Shown here: in pieces, positions 23,698 through 35,106 of the stretch
Layout of the letters: each line of letters opens with the position of its first letter
How positions within the stretch are numbered: position 1 is the first letter of the stretch
Origin: Bremia lactucae
Lineage: Eukaryota; Oomycota; Peronosporomycetes; Peronosporales; Peronosporaceae
Length of the DNA: 64,000 nt
Assembly (NCBI RefSeq): GCF_004359215.1
Contig: NC_090610.1
Coordinates: 11,204,321-11,268,320, forward strand
Direction of reading: 5' to 3'
Program-made: the position numbers and the translations under genes
The notes under the pieces: generated by a model
Told to the model about the DNA's origin: nothing
Seen by the model: the letters and a program-made list of their open reading frames with translations, nothing else
The model's database searches: none

Positions 23698-25411
23698 GTC
23701 GCTCGTTGAAATAAGAAAGAAAGAGATCTTACTGAGACGGAAGCAAAATGATAATGACTCGCTCCAATTAAAACTGTAGCGGTCTCTTGAAAACAAAAAT
23801 TAAAATTAGACGAGTCATGCAATCGATTGCCACCAATGAAGTGGTGGTAGCCTTGTCGCAGTAGACCTAATGCGAAAAAGATTAGATTTTTTATGCAAGT
23901 TGTAAGGGATAGTGACGCTAACAATAGCAAGTATGAGCTAATATAACGAGACTTTCGAAAAACTCCGATCAGGTGGAAGATCCAATACCATTTATCTTGC
24001 TTGAAATAGAATGGGGGACCTGACTGTGCGGTGACCATAGGCTTTGTTAGTTTGCAGTGGCTATCGGGCAATAAATATCTTATGATAGATAAAGAGTAGA
24101 CATGACAGTCCTGTTTATCATACAAGAATGTCACTGTTTAGCAATTTGTGCCTCCCCCAACCGAAGTTTCTTAAAAAAAGAACGAGCGGATAACGTGATG
24201 CGCTGGCATGCGCGAATCCACTTTTATGGACAAGACGTGAGCGGGACGACATCCTCCCGTTCCTGGACGGAGATAAAGCCTTTTAGCGTAGGACACGTGG
24301 AAATCTTGACTTTTTCGTTGCGACAAATAGAGCCGGCATCTGATTCATATAAATATGATGGCTTCTTTTTGCACGAAAATTAACGACACGTTTGCTTAAC
24401 AAATAAGACAAAGCACAACATATTGAATATTTTGCAGCCAATATCACGTGCTTAGGTATTTAATAGACTCATTGCGCCATTAAGATATAAAGTAATGTCA
24501 TATCGAACCATTGTACAAGCTCAACAATTGCTGTGGTCACAATATCGGAAGCAAGCCGACAACTAATCGAGATGCCGTAAAAAAAACTTCCAGCAACTTT
24601 CTTGGACTGTTCGGAAATGGATGCGACATTCATGCGTTATTTCGCATCGCAAGCATTGAGCTGGAAAAAAGTTCAGATTAATTAAGACCATGTTTTTACC
24701 ACCAGCTGCAGAAACGAAATTTCAAATATATACATCACGCTCATCGATAATTGAAATCATCTGGAAGAGAAAATTGGGTATTCATGCGACGATTGAGCGA
24801 CCAGATGACTTAACACCATGCGACAACACCAAAATATAGTTAGCCCCGGGAGTGATGACACAGCCATTTTAAAAAGTTGCGTTTTAACCAATATTGTGTC
24901 GACACACGCTTCACCACGAGAAATCAAAGCTCCATATATCCTTTTGCAAGGCAAACGATATTTTTACTTGCGCGTAAAGCATGAGATGCAGTTTTGAGGA
25001 CAAGAAGTATCCTATAATAGCGTCATTGATATTGGAGATCCGCAAGGGAATTTTAGATTTATATGCCCGATAAACAATTTAGGCAACAATAAAAGTATTA
25101 TTTTGTCCCCAATGATGCAGCAAATGAAGTGCAAGCCACTAAGTAGGAGTGAAGTATGAAAGTAGAATACCTTCACTCGTCTTTTTGGATCCTTTTGACA
25201 AATGATGTGGCTAGATTAAAACTAGACACTGTTTTATTCACGTTCGACTAGGGAAATATATTTAAACCAAATGTAATTAAATATAAACTTTATCCAATGA
25301 TTGGATGCCATCTGTAGATGTGTATTCCTGCATGGCGAGCTTACTTTTTTAAATCGCAGATGATGTCTTGATCCCCTTAAATGCGAAAGCACATTAAGAC
25401 ACAAGGGTGGG
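23698..25411. other. TE-free island flanking the effector candidate, no other gene seen
   Basis: AT-rich sequence without recognisable protein, LTR or RNA gene. Short open frames on both strands lack homology and start context. The first 120 bp are the presumed effector promoter. Confidence 0.45.
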
Positions 25412-25621
25412 TGTAGACAGGTGCTACTATAGCAGCCACGCTCTACTTACGCACACACCTTTAGGCACAGTGAGAAGGCGGTTTGACCGTCTTCTCACAC
25501 GTGCAGTGAGATTGTTGGTGGGCCCCTAAGCGACCTCACCCAACGAGCTAAGTACTTTAGTACAAGTGTCGTCACGGAAGCGGTAATCCGTCTTCACGTG
25601 CGCACTTCTTAAGTTGAAAGT
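25412..25621 (-). repeat. F2-type LTR, truncated tandem copy
   Basis: Shares CCACGCTCTACTTACGCAC, GTTTGACCGTCTTCTCACAC, GTGCGCACTT and neighbouring blocks with the adjacent full LTR at 25622. It starts TGTAGACAGG and lacks the second half of the LTR. Confidence 0.65.
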
Positions 25622-26128
25622 TGTAGGTGGGCAAGTCTTTATGGGGGCACGCTCTACTTAAGCACACACCCTAGCGCAGCGGAGAAGCTGTTTGACCGTC
25701 TAATTTCGTGTGCCGTGAGGTAATTGTGGTGGGCGCCTTAGCGACCTCATCCAACGCACTAGGTACTCTGGTAAACGTGTCGTCACGGGAGCGGTGATTC
25801 GACTCCTCGTGCGCACTTGATAAGTAGAAAGTAGTTTGAGACCGATTTAAATATAATCGCATTAAATATAAATTCCAATTTTTACCAAATTGAACTGTCA
25901 TCTCTATTGATTACACTAATATGTTTTGCGAGCGTATCTCTATATATCTCGCGTAACGGATGACGCTAGGCGACATCCCTCCTAATGTGAATGCACCTAT
26001 GTGCATCACATACACAAGGGTTGGTCACAAATGTGAACCACACTCAAGTGGTGGGTCTAATTACTTTATTTAAGAAATTGACCATCCCCTTGAGTACACC
26101 AAGTGTATTTAACGGGGACTGTGTAACA
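25622..26128 (-). repeat. F2-type LTR, full length
   Basis: 507 bp starting TGTAGGTGGGCAAGTC and ending AACGGGGACTGTGTAACA. It is similar to 49521-49974 (same strand reading) and to the inverse of 44430-44819. By comparison with 49521-49974 its orientation is minus, so the element body to its right is the 3' end. Confidence 0.7.
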
Positions 26129-26284
26129 TTAGGGCAACTTTAGCCAGTTACACTATCCACTCCCTTAAAGAACGAAGTTACATTTTAAACTTCGATAAAG
26201 TGGAAGGAAGAACTATGCTGCTTGACGCGCCGCTAAGTCTCTGATTCACTCTAGCGACCTCTGTTTTCATACACGGCGCCAAAG

Positions 26285-27249
26285 GTGCCACCTACATGGG
26301 CAACGTTGGAGGGTCGTCTGCGAAGACGCCCACTAACTCTTGCATTTAGCGCGCGCGCCGCGTTAACACGCCCTGCAGCGTCCAATGCCTTAGCTGAAAC
26401 GCCGACCGCTACTGCTGCTGTCGCGTTAACGGGGCTTAAGGATTCATCCCACTTAATCAGTGAGGATGTTGATCCGTCGCTCATTGTCGACTACAATGAG
26501 TCGAGACCGTTGCCGTCACCTCAAAGTAATGATGCGGACAAGGATCTCACGAGGAAGGATGATGGCACATTATTGCCCATCCAAACTTCTATCATTGCTC
26601 ATAACATGGAGACAGCAACACTTACGAATGCTGTCTCGTCGTCTGCGCTGGATAGCGCAGCGACGGTTATTGCGAGCGCTGCCCATAAAGGCGCAGCCGC
26701 TTCTCCGTTGGGTAAAACCACACCGTCTTTTGCTCAGACCATTATCCATAATGGTTCTGACATAGAGGATTCTGAGCGTAACGCTCCGCCGACGACGCGT
26801 GAATGTGCTTAGTCGCTGTCACAAGCCAGCCGTATTAAACGTGGCTGTGTGACGGGTGGCATATCACTTATGCTCCCTCTCTCTGAATGGCCTCGTGTAA
26901 ACGGGACAATAGCGTCGCTCAAAAAACGCGCTTTTCTAAATGCTCAAAACTATTATGGTGTCATTAAATTATGGAAGACCCGGTCGTGTTGCGTTTAAAT
27001 GAAACGCCCGACCAATACGAGGCGAAATTCTTGCGCCGCATTCATCCGCATTCCGATGCGATGATACAGCGGTCGCAGCGAATTAATATCGCCCGCTTGC
27101 GTGTGAAAGAAATCATGGGCGGTACTGTACCCCCTGTTTCTTCTCACTACGCTACTTCTGCTAGTCCATTTGAGACTAGCGAAGAGGCCTCAGCTGGTGC
27201 TCCTTTTCATAGGCAGTCACCAAGTAAATTCACCGTCTCCCTCATCTGA
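26285..27249 (+). pseudogene. F2 opposite-strand ORF (antisense ORF of a gypsy element)
   Basis: A plus-strand frame begins shortly after the minus-oriented F2 LTR. It has a GTG but no ATG and runs to 26812 (Ala/Thr-rich, then acidic: LIVDYNESRPLPSPQSND). A further frame is at 26971-27249 (MEDPVVLRLNETPDQYEAK, RVKEIMGGTVPP). Position and strand match the antisense ORF of F1 (45454) and the leader motif CTCCCTTAAA is shared with F1. Two stops break it. Function unknown. Confidence 0.5.
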
Positions 27250-27780
27250 TCGCCGCTAGACTCACAGTCGGCGTCACCATCGTCTTCTTCGACGAATGGG
27301 GGTATGAGGCTCATTTGAGTCTACATACCGTTTCAGACGACCCACTTAAAATACGGCGCGTCTTTATATACGAGGGAAGGGTGAGCCTATAATTTGAGTC
27401 ACCAACCTCTATTACCACCTTAAAGGGCCCAATGAAACGGTGCAACAACTTCGTAGTACCTCCAGGTAGTACAAAAATTGCATTTTTAGGTAGGGTAGCA
27501 ATACTTAATAGTACTTTTTCACCCACTTTAAAGCGTTCGTTAATTTTGAGACCATTTCGGTCAGCATATTCTTTTTGCTTGTCCTGTGCGCTTGCCATCT
27601 CGTCACGGACTTTTCGTGTGATGGCTAATCGCTTAATCAAAAAGCGTTGAGCCTCGCTCACGCTTTTAGCATCAAACTCGCCTATGATACCGCCGAGAGG
27701 TCGGTCATAGGACGTAGTTTTATTGACCACTGCTAAACTGGCAGGGTCACTAGGGAAAGTTCATGTCTTTAAGCTGATAG
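27250..27780 (-). pseudogene. Gypsy integrase C-terminal domain, truncated
   Basis: The minus strand reads VRDEMASAQDKQKEYADRNG, FKVGEKVLLS, LLHRFIGPFKV and YRLTLPSYIKT, then FYVGRLKRY-like sequence in a shifted frame. This is the integrase C-terminal (GPY/F-type) segment of a minus-strand element. The upstream pol is missing because the F4 element starts at 27781. Confidence 0.65.
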
Positions 27781-28265
27781 TGTAATGGGGCACACATCGG
27801 TTGGAGAACCGTTGTTGTGGTACATTTACTAAATGGGTAAAATACCCTTTATCTAATTTTAAAATAGTTAGTTGCTTAAATCCCATTAAATATGGGCAAT
27901 AATTATGTGGTCGCCGCCAGATATAAATCTGGGGCCGAAATCTATTTTAAATTAGCTAGGGTAAGGTTTTTAGATTTAAATAATTAAATAAAGTGCAGTT
28001 CCTCATTGATCTTAAAGCGTTAAGTGCCTTCCTAAGGCTTGCGCATTGATTTGTAAGAGATAGAAGCCTTTCTAAGGTATATCCTCTTGGGCACTAGTTG
28101 CCACTTGGCTTTACGAACCCCTGAATCCCTTGAACTAGGATTCCTTAAGCTTTAATAGCATGTACGACTCCCAGAGTTGTTAAACCCATAAGCTCAATAG
28201 AACTAAGTGACTCTCTGAGTCTGAGAGTCTTTCTCTGACTTTAGGAGCGTGATAGCTCCGCTACA
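27781..28265 (+). repeat. F4-type LTR, 5' LTR
   Basis: 485 bp from TGTAATGGGGCACAC to GATAGCTCCGCTACA, followed at once by CCTGGTAGCACTCGTAG (primer-binding-like). Gag follows at 28326. Confidence 0.75.
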
Positions 28266-28325
28266 CCTGGTAGCACTCGTAGTCAACCTACGCCTGAGTC
28301 TTTACAAGACTTATTTTTTACGACA

Positions 28326-29344
28326 GTGAAAGAGGTTCCAGAATTGTCAGAAGCGCAACGCGCCGCTTATGACAAGCTCAAAATCTTATTCGGGCTTGAG
28401 CACGTGGAATTTATTATTTCCCAGGGACCAGAGGTCCTGCATGCAAGGCTTGAAGCTTTCATGCGGTACAAAGCCTCCCTGATCGGTCAGGTACAGGACC
28501 CTTTAGCGGCATCTATGCCTACCCGGTACATCTCCGTACCTGACTCAGAGCCGAGGGCTCGCCCTCTAACTGTAAATGTAAAAAAAAATGAGGGAAAAGA
28601 GGGAGAAAATCTCCCTTTTTGAATTGAGCAAATGGAAATGTCCATTGATTACGTCTTGTTCTTACCAGAAAGGCAAATGTGGCTATGGCCATGTCCAAAC
28701 TTGGAGGTAGAGCCATAGAGTGGGCATTAATGTGCAGCACATCCATAAACGACGCTTTCCCCTCATGGGATTCGCTGAAACAGCAAGTGACCAGCATGTT
28801 TGCACCGCCTGATCAGGCTTTTTGCATGCGAGCACGACTCCTAGCGACTCGGCAGGGTAAAAGAACCCTGGGGGTCTTTGTCCAGGAGTTGAGAACTCTC
28901 ATTGCATCTATGCATCAAGACCCGGTGCAAGAGGCAATTGTAGTGACCTTTTTTATGGGGGGTCTCAATGAAGGCATTGCCCGGACGGAATTGTTCCGAT
29001 CTCATCCGGCTACGTTCGAAGAGGCAGTTGCCATAGCGCTACGCGCCGACTTTGACTTTAAGTCTGCCCGCGTTAGCACGCCTGTTTACCGAACAAGCTC
29101 TTCGAGCACATGGGTTCCGTCTAATAGAGCGGAACCTATGTTTATAAGCCTCGTTGAGGAAGGAGAAGAGGCTCTTCAAGCTGTGGAACAGCATAAGACC
29201 ATCCGTAGATGTTATGTGCGCGAATGCACGAAACATTTACGCCCTGCCTGCCCACTTCGAAATTTGCGTAAAGCCCGAAAGAGCTCCAACTCCGACCTAT
29301 ACCAGAGATCTGGTACGGTGCGGGGAAACGTCGATACCCAGTAG
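28326..29344 (+). pseudogene. F4 gypsy gag, frameshifted
   Basis: Two frames, 28326-28622 and 28679-29344. The first reads [34 protein letters not shown]. The second holds a good retrotrans_gag domain (AIEWALMCSTSINDAFPSWD, LKQQVTSMFAPPDQAF, LLATRQGKRTLGVFVQELR, VVTFFMGGLNEGIARTELFR). A degenerate knuckle-like CYVRECTKHLRPAC follows. A frame break of about 60 bp separates the halves. It is the structural protein precursor of the element. Confidence 0.75.
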
Positions 29345-29399
29345 ATGCGGGGCGCCCTTCTGGGGAAGACCTAGGCTCGGTTAAACCTCAAGGAGGTGA

Positions 29400-29806
29400 G
29401 AATAAATAGAACCTTGCCCCAATTAGCTTGGTGCTCATTTCGATTGTAAAGGGCTTTGGTAAGCCGTGGTCAATTTTAATTGACTCAGGAGTGTCTTGCA
29501 ATTATGCTCGACGCCTTTCTATTGAGGGAAATCAACAATACGTGGAGGTACTTAGAGCGCATGGAGATAATACAATAACACTGTTTGCTTAGGGACAGGG
29601 ACTCGGGTCACTGTTCCCAAAGTTCCATTGAACTTAGGTATAAAGTTTCTGGACTTTGACAGTATGGAACGCTGTCTCGTCCTTGATTTGGATTCGAGAT
29701 ATGATCTCATTTGTTGCCTAGCAAAGGTGGGTCCATGACTCTCCAAAACTTTGCTAGGAATATTGCGCGTGGCGCCTAAGGTCTTAGACTTCCAATTGAT
29801 CCACGG
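29400..29806 (+). pseudogene. F4 aspartic protease, degenerate
   Basis: Reads GKPWSILIDSGVSCNYARRL (active-site DSG) and, after a stop, VTVPKVPLNLGIKFLDFDSM with CLVLDLDSRYDLI, the usual flap and second half of a gypsy protease. Stops interrupt it. Confidence 0.65.
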
Positions 29807-29921
29807 TCAGGGGAGTGAAGACAGTAAAATGTCTCATCTCGCCCCTGAAAAGAAGCCGTGGCTTTTGCCAGAAAGGCTTATCAATAGCTTGTCTGGAGAA
29901 GCTACTCCTCACAATAAATAT
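29807..29921 (+). repeat. 115-bp fragment of the F1 antisense ORF inside F4
   Basis: Closely matches 63602-63714 and 45990-46100 (encoding SHLAPEKKPWLLPE and SLSGE). It sits abruptly between F4 protease and linker sequences, so it is foreign to F4. Confidence 0.6.
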
Positions 29922-31540
29922 TACTAATTCGGTTCATGATGTTCTAGCCAGGCCATACCAAGAATGAGTCTGTCACTGTTTTAGACATTGGCATGTCTGA
30001 GTTAATAAACTCTAATGTTAAAAACATTAATTTTGAGCCCGACTGAGCAGAAATAAGTAAAACGGCACGTACTTCGTCGAGTAACACTCGCTATACTAAC
30101 GATTCACTAAATGCTGAAAGCAGCGTGCAATATCCCTGAGATACGTGGAGTGGCACGTCTAAGTCCACCGAGTATGGTCGGCCGAGGTGGCACCATCCTA
30201 AGTGTCAATAGTGACACTATTGGCGGTTCGCCAGGGCATTTTGGGTCAAATCCTCCTAATGCACGTGAGGCGACACGTAAACGTTCGCTGGATAAGGAAG
30301 TTGAGTTTTTTAACTCTTTATCGGATGTCAAATTAGACACCATGTCTTGTATAGAACCAATACAGGCTGAAAACCCTGGGGACGTGAATGTCCCGGCCTC
30401 TAAAAGGCGTATTGTCTTCATCTTCACTCCAAGACAGGATGGACACGAAGCGTGTATACCCTCACAAAGTGATACGAGTGAGCAAGTACATACGCTTGTA
30501 AATGGCGTAACCGGTAACATTGAGGGGGAAGTAAGCCTTGCGGCAATCCTCTCGTTACATGCTCTTTTAGAGCTAGACGAAATGTCTATTGATGAGTGCG
30601 GTCGAGTCTTAAAAACTGGTGACTTATCTGAAATGATGGTCATTCGACCTATGGTTGAGTTAAACTCATCGTCACTTCTAGACGAAGCTGTCCTGGATGA
30701 CACAAAAGGTGCACTTTGTGCGCGAAATGGGTCACCGATCCTGGAAGATCCTACGGATCCTTTTTATTCCTTAATTAAGGAATTCCAAGATAAGGTATGT
30801 AATAACCCACCATCTGTTTTAGCTCCGGATAGAAGTGTTCATCATGAAATTGACTTAGTAATGGGAACCAAATACTGTGTCACAAGAACAATGGCTTTTA
30901 CCAAAGGAGCAGTGTGACGTCATTGACGATTTCTTCCATGCAAAGCACGAGGCTGAAATGTTACGAGAGAACAAATCTCCTCATTCGACACCGACATTTT
31001 TGTGTCAAAAAGCCAAATGGTAAATGGCGCATTGTACATGCTTATAATAAGCTTAAGGCTGCCACTATACCAGCCCAAACCCCCATTCCTAGAAAAGATG
31101 TTCTTTAGAACAATATGGTGGGATGTACAATGTACAGTGCATTGGACTTAGTCAATGGTTACTACCAAGTGCTTATGCGAGCTAGTGATATCCCGCTTAC
31201 AGCGGTTAGCACCCAAAGCGGCATGTAATGGGAGTGGCTGGTTTTCCACAATGGCTTTCCAACGCCCCGGCAACATTTAATCGTCTAGTGACGCAACTGT
31301 TTCGCCCTCATCGAGGTTATGCACAGACTTATTTCGATGACATTTTTGTCCATAGTCGTGCGGAGCAGGGTCGGTCGGATATGGAAAACCATTTAGACCA
31401 TTTGCGAGCAGTGCTCGAATGCATGCGCACAAAAAAATTGTATGCCAATGCATCTAAATGCATTTTTGGCGCAGACGAAATTCCTTCTTTAGAAAACTTC
31501 ATTGGAAAGCGATGCCTTAGAGCGATTCCGCTAAGGTAAA
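29922..31540 (+). pseudogene. F4 protease-RT linker and reverse transcriptase
   Basis: A long open linker (30111-30917, 268 residues) leads into the RT N-terminus LAPDRSVHHEIDLVMGTKYC and MAFTKGAV. RT proper continues in shifted frames: FCVKKPNGKWRIVHAYNKL, MYSALDLVNGYYQVLMRASD, NAPATFNRLVTQLF, YFDDIFVHSRA (catalytic FDD), KLYANASKCIFGADEI. At least three frame breaks or stops exist. The linker frame is surprisingly intact. Confidence 0.75.
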
Positions 31541-32200
31541 AGCCATAGTAGATTGGCCGGTTCCTAAAAACCAAAAGGATTTGCTTAAGTGGTTGGGTCT
31601 CGCCAATTATTTACACAAATATAGCAAAAATTACGCTGATATGGCTAGGCCATTATCTAAACTCCTAAAGAAAGATATAGAATGGTGCTGGACTAGCACC
31701 GAAAATAATGCTTTTCGAGCAGTTAAGGGTAGTCTTATCCATGCCCCGATTCTGGTACTGCCAAACCCAAATTGGCCTTTCAGTATCGTCTTTGACGCAT
31801 CAGATTTTGCCATTGGCAGTGCTCTGTTACAAACAGATGTTGATGGGCATCAACGTGTTATTGCGTTCGAGTCTAAAAAGCTTAAAGCTGCGGAAAAGAA
31901 CTACCCAGTTCATGACAAAGAGTTCCTTGTTATGAAGTATGCTCTCGTCAAATTCAGAGGTCATCCACTCGGCTCTAAGCCGTTTGTGATTTTTACAGAT
32001 CACACATCATTGCGCACGGCGACTAAGTCGCCCCATCTCTCACAGAAAATGGCCCGATAACTATCTTTTTTTGCGGAATCCAACTTCGTGGTGAAGTATA
32101 AGCCCGGCAAGCAAAATGCTTTGGCCGACGCGTTATCACGCAGGCCGGATTATGAGATTCTCATTCAACGACTATCTCGTCACCTATTCCTGAATTAATC
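31541..32200 (+). pseudogene. F4 RT tether and RNase H
   Basis: WLGLANYLHKYSKNYADMAR, PLSKLLKKDIEWCW, FSIVFDASDFAIGSALLQ, KNYPVHDKEFLVMKYALVKF and VIFTDHTSLRTATKSPHLS are all present in one 159-residue frame. The tail VKYKPGKQNALADALSRRPD is just past a stop. RNase H catalytic D, E and D positions look conserved. Confidence 0.78.
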
Positions 32201-33478
32201 AGTTCGGCTTACGCCAAGGATAAACAGTGTGCAGCTCTGCTACGAGCGTTATAGGACTCAAATTGGGTATTAAATTGGCGGCACGTTTGCGTGCAAGGTT
32301 ACATCGATTTCTATCGATAACAACCTGTTGCACAAACATCGCGGACCCTCCGCGTGTCATTGTTCCTCATGATGAGGAGGTGAAGTACCGGATCCAATAT
32401 GAGGCACACGATACTGTCCTTGGTGGTCATCTCGCTTGAGAAAAGACCTACGGCTTCATAGGCCAGAGTCGGTGGCCCAAACTTTAAAAATGGGTCAGCA
32501 CATATATTCGCACATGCGAAACGTGCCAACGGATTAAACCCTCGACACATGCTGCTGCGCCACTGGCGAGTCTTCCCGTCCCCATAGGATTGTGGGAGTC
32601 CATTAGTATGGATTTCGTCTTTGGGCTACCGAAAGATTCAGCCGGTAACTCCGGTATAGTGGTCTTTGTTGACCGTTTGAGCAAAATGGCTTACTAAGCA
32701 GCCGTGCCAGATTCCATTGATGGAGACGGTACAGCTAAGCTGTTCATCGATCGCGTGTTTCGAAAACATGGTTTGCCAGTGGCAATTATCTCTGATCGGG
32801 ATCCCCGATTTTACGGGTAAATCTGGAAATCAATTTTCCGAGTGCTTATAACCAGATTGGAGATGTCCACTGCGGACCATCCACAGACCGATGGTCGAAC
32901 TGAACTTGTCAATCGCGTCATTGAAGACGTTTAACGCAGCGTGTGTGCTCAGACACCAAAGCGCTGGAGCTCAATGCTCCCAGTAGTGGAGTTTGCGTTC
33001 AATGACGCTGTTCATGCCTCTACAGGCTATACTGTGTTCTATGTAAACGGTCTTACCAACCGCGCGTTCCATTAACGATACCACTGCAGGGTTAAGGGCT
33101 TGGTGGGGGAGAATCGGCCGATAGGCTTGCTGATATCAGCCCTGTTACCGTTCGGAAACAAGTAAGCGAGTTTCTCGCGACGCGATTTAGTATCTTAAGA
33201 CATGTAAGAGATACGATGGCTGATAGCCAAGACAAACAAAAACAAGAAGCAGATGCCAAAAGCAGAAACTGTATTAATTCGTATATGGTCGGAGACCGAG
33301 TTTTACTAAACGCTAAGAACCTACCTACCAACTTGGTATCCGCGGTCTTCAAGACCAAATTTCGCCCGCGCTTTATTGGACCATTTACGTTCGTGGCCAA
33401 GAAGGGCCTAGCTTATACGCTAAACCTTCCCAACAAGCTGCGTACACATCCAGTGTTTTACGTTGGCTTGCTTTAGCC
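32201..33478 (+). pseudogene. F4 integrase
   Basis: Integrase pieces in order: H2C2-like region (YEAHDTVLGGHL, CETCQRIKPS), core (WESISMDFVFGLPKDSAG, VVFVDRLSKMA, LFIDRVFRKHGLPVAIISDR, DPRFTG), then the C-terminal domain (DTMADSQDKQKQEADAKSRN, YMVGDRVLLNAKNLPTN, FRPRFIGPFTFVAKKG, RTHPVFYVGLL). Several stops are scattered through the core. Confidence 0.75.
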
Positions 33479-33960
33479 ATATCGGGACCCTTCCCACTTG
33501 GACTTGAAGGCGCTTGCGCCGAGACAGGCGGTCGTGCCGCAGATTGTTGCATCCTCACCAGGATATCCAACTGGCCCTCTTTACGTGGTAAAAGCGATTT
33601 CGGCGAAAGACGCCCGAACCGCCTCAAAAGAGCTCCCAACCCGAGCAAGGACCTCACGAAGAAGTTGCACCTCGTGTCGTTGAGCATCAAATGCTTCCGC
33701 CGAAATTTCGGCCCCCTCCCGCACCGCTTGATGCGCGGGGAAACCTTCAGTTTCATGTGGAGAAACTTTTAAAGCGACGTCGTCGTGAGGGTCAATACTA
33801 GTATCTGGTGAAGTGGCTAGGGTAACCCTCTTCCAAAAACTCTTGGGAGTTCGAGGTACCTCTTCGGCAAGATTGCCCGTACAACGTTGACATTTTTGAG
33901 CTCCAAGCTGAGGGTCAACTCGCGTCAAACGTCGCTTCCCACTACTAAACGTGGGATTAG
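33479..33960 (+). pseudogene. F4 integrase-chromodomain linker and chromodomain
   Basis: After the linker the plus strand reads QFHVEKLLKRRRREGQY, then YLVKWLG, SSKNSWEFEVPL, a recognisable chromodomain at the pol C-terminus, with two in-frame stops. This places F4 among chromodomain-bearing Ty3/Gypsy elements. No F4 3' LTR is found; F1 sequence follows from about 34100. Confidence 0.65.
33581..33928 (-). other. Opposite-strand helical ORF over the F4 linker/chromodomain
   Basis: An open 115-residue minus-strand frame with a helical, coiled-coil-like end (REGAEISAEAFDAQRHEVQL, LREVLARVGSSFEAVR). It occupies the same relative place as the coiled-coil part of the F1 and F3 antisense ORFs. It could be a shadow of the plus-strand linker; listed because of the parallel with the other families. 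Confidence 0.35.
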
Positions 33961-34324
33961 GTGGATCTAAAGCCTCAGTGCGGCTTCGATCCTTGGTTGT
34001 ACGGTCAACCGTAGCACTGAAATATCGGCTAGCCTTACTTCGTTTTGTGGCATAAATGCTGAACGTAACTGGCCTTTGGCCTAAAGCTTAGCGAAGTCGA
34101 AGCGAAGCTTCACCTTAATCCGCAGACTCTCTGATATTCCAGATATTACGGAGTTTGCGGGCCCGGTGAACCCAGTTCTCAAATGAGACTTCGTTTTCAC
34201 TCCTTGTTTCGTTTGGAAACAAAACGATCAGAATCTTTCTCATGCAGGTCACCGAAGCCCCACAAGCTTGATCACGTAAACGCGTCAGATACTGGCTTCG
34301 CGTCATTACCTTCGGCGTAAGGTA

Positions 34325-35106
34325 ATGCTCATGAAGAGCGTCGCGGGCAGCGATCTCCTCCGGCGTCCTCGCCGGGTCACCAGTGATCCAGGGGAAGGGC
34401 TCGCATCTCTATCGAGATGCGCGATGAGATTGACGTTTTGCCATCGATTTACAGGCGCCAGAGGCGCGTGTTTTCTGATAGACCTTATGATCCATTGGAT
34501 GGGTCTCGTCATACTGACGGACGAGGCTCTCAACGTCAACAACCAGCTGGGAACGAGGCTCCCTGCTGTCATGTGAAGGTTGTAAACCGCACCAGCGAAC
34601 AAGATAACTTGTTCGCTACCCCTTCACATCACGGAGTATACGTTCCACAAGGAAACGTTGACAGCCTTGGAAATTCACCAATGGTTGTGGCGGAGGAGTG
34701 AAAATTAAATCCGACCCATGTGTCGGATCTAGTGTCGATGGTCGACAAACTCGATCGCTTCCTCCATGATTTGGAGGAGGGACTTGACCACGAGCGCGGT
34801 AAGCGTCGCTCGTTGGAGCAGACGGTGCAGGCTCACCATATCGAGCGGTTGGAAGACCGTTCGAAGAGTGCGTACTCCTTGTTGGAGTACGAGCGGAAGT
34901 ATCATGCTGTCCGCGATGAGCTGTCGTCAGCTCATCGTAGCTTCGAGGATCTTCGAAACCGGCCTGAGAAACTTCAGGTTCAACATGAAAATCTGGTTCG
35001 CGATCACAATAATCTTTTGGGTATTCTTGTAAAGAGTGGTCAAATCCGTCCTCGGAAGAAGCCGCGTACTGATGGTACGGCCGGAGCCGACCAACGTAAA
35101 ACGTAG
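34325..35106 (+). pseudogene. F1 antisense ORF, C-terminal coiled-coil part (element Z)
   Basis: Plus-strand frames opposite to pol of element Z. Frame 34417-34700 reads RDEIDVLPSIYRRQRRVF and RPYDPLDGSRHTDG. After one stop, 34720-35106 (128 residues) is a strong predicted coiled coil (DKLDRFLHDLEEGLDHERGK, AYSLLEYERKYHAVRDELSS, LQVQHENLVRDHNNLLG) ending in a basic RPRKKPRTDG. A similar stretch lies in the F3 element on its minus strand near 59400-60043 (DIDHERSRRRELA; VDRLVHENETLF). The N-terminal half of this ORF type is seen at 45454 and 63150. Confidence 0.5.

Noticed and set aside
23276..23779. 167-residue plus-strand ORF over the effector gene
   Set aside because: Antisense shadow; the minus frame has the signal peptide and RXLK-EER layout.
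26460..26765. Arg-rich 101-residue ORF in F2 region
   Set aside because: Frame shadow of the antisense ORF at 26285, which itself lacks an ATG.
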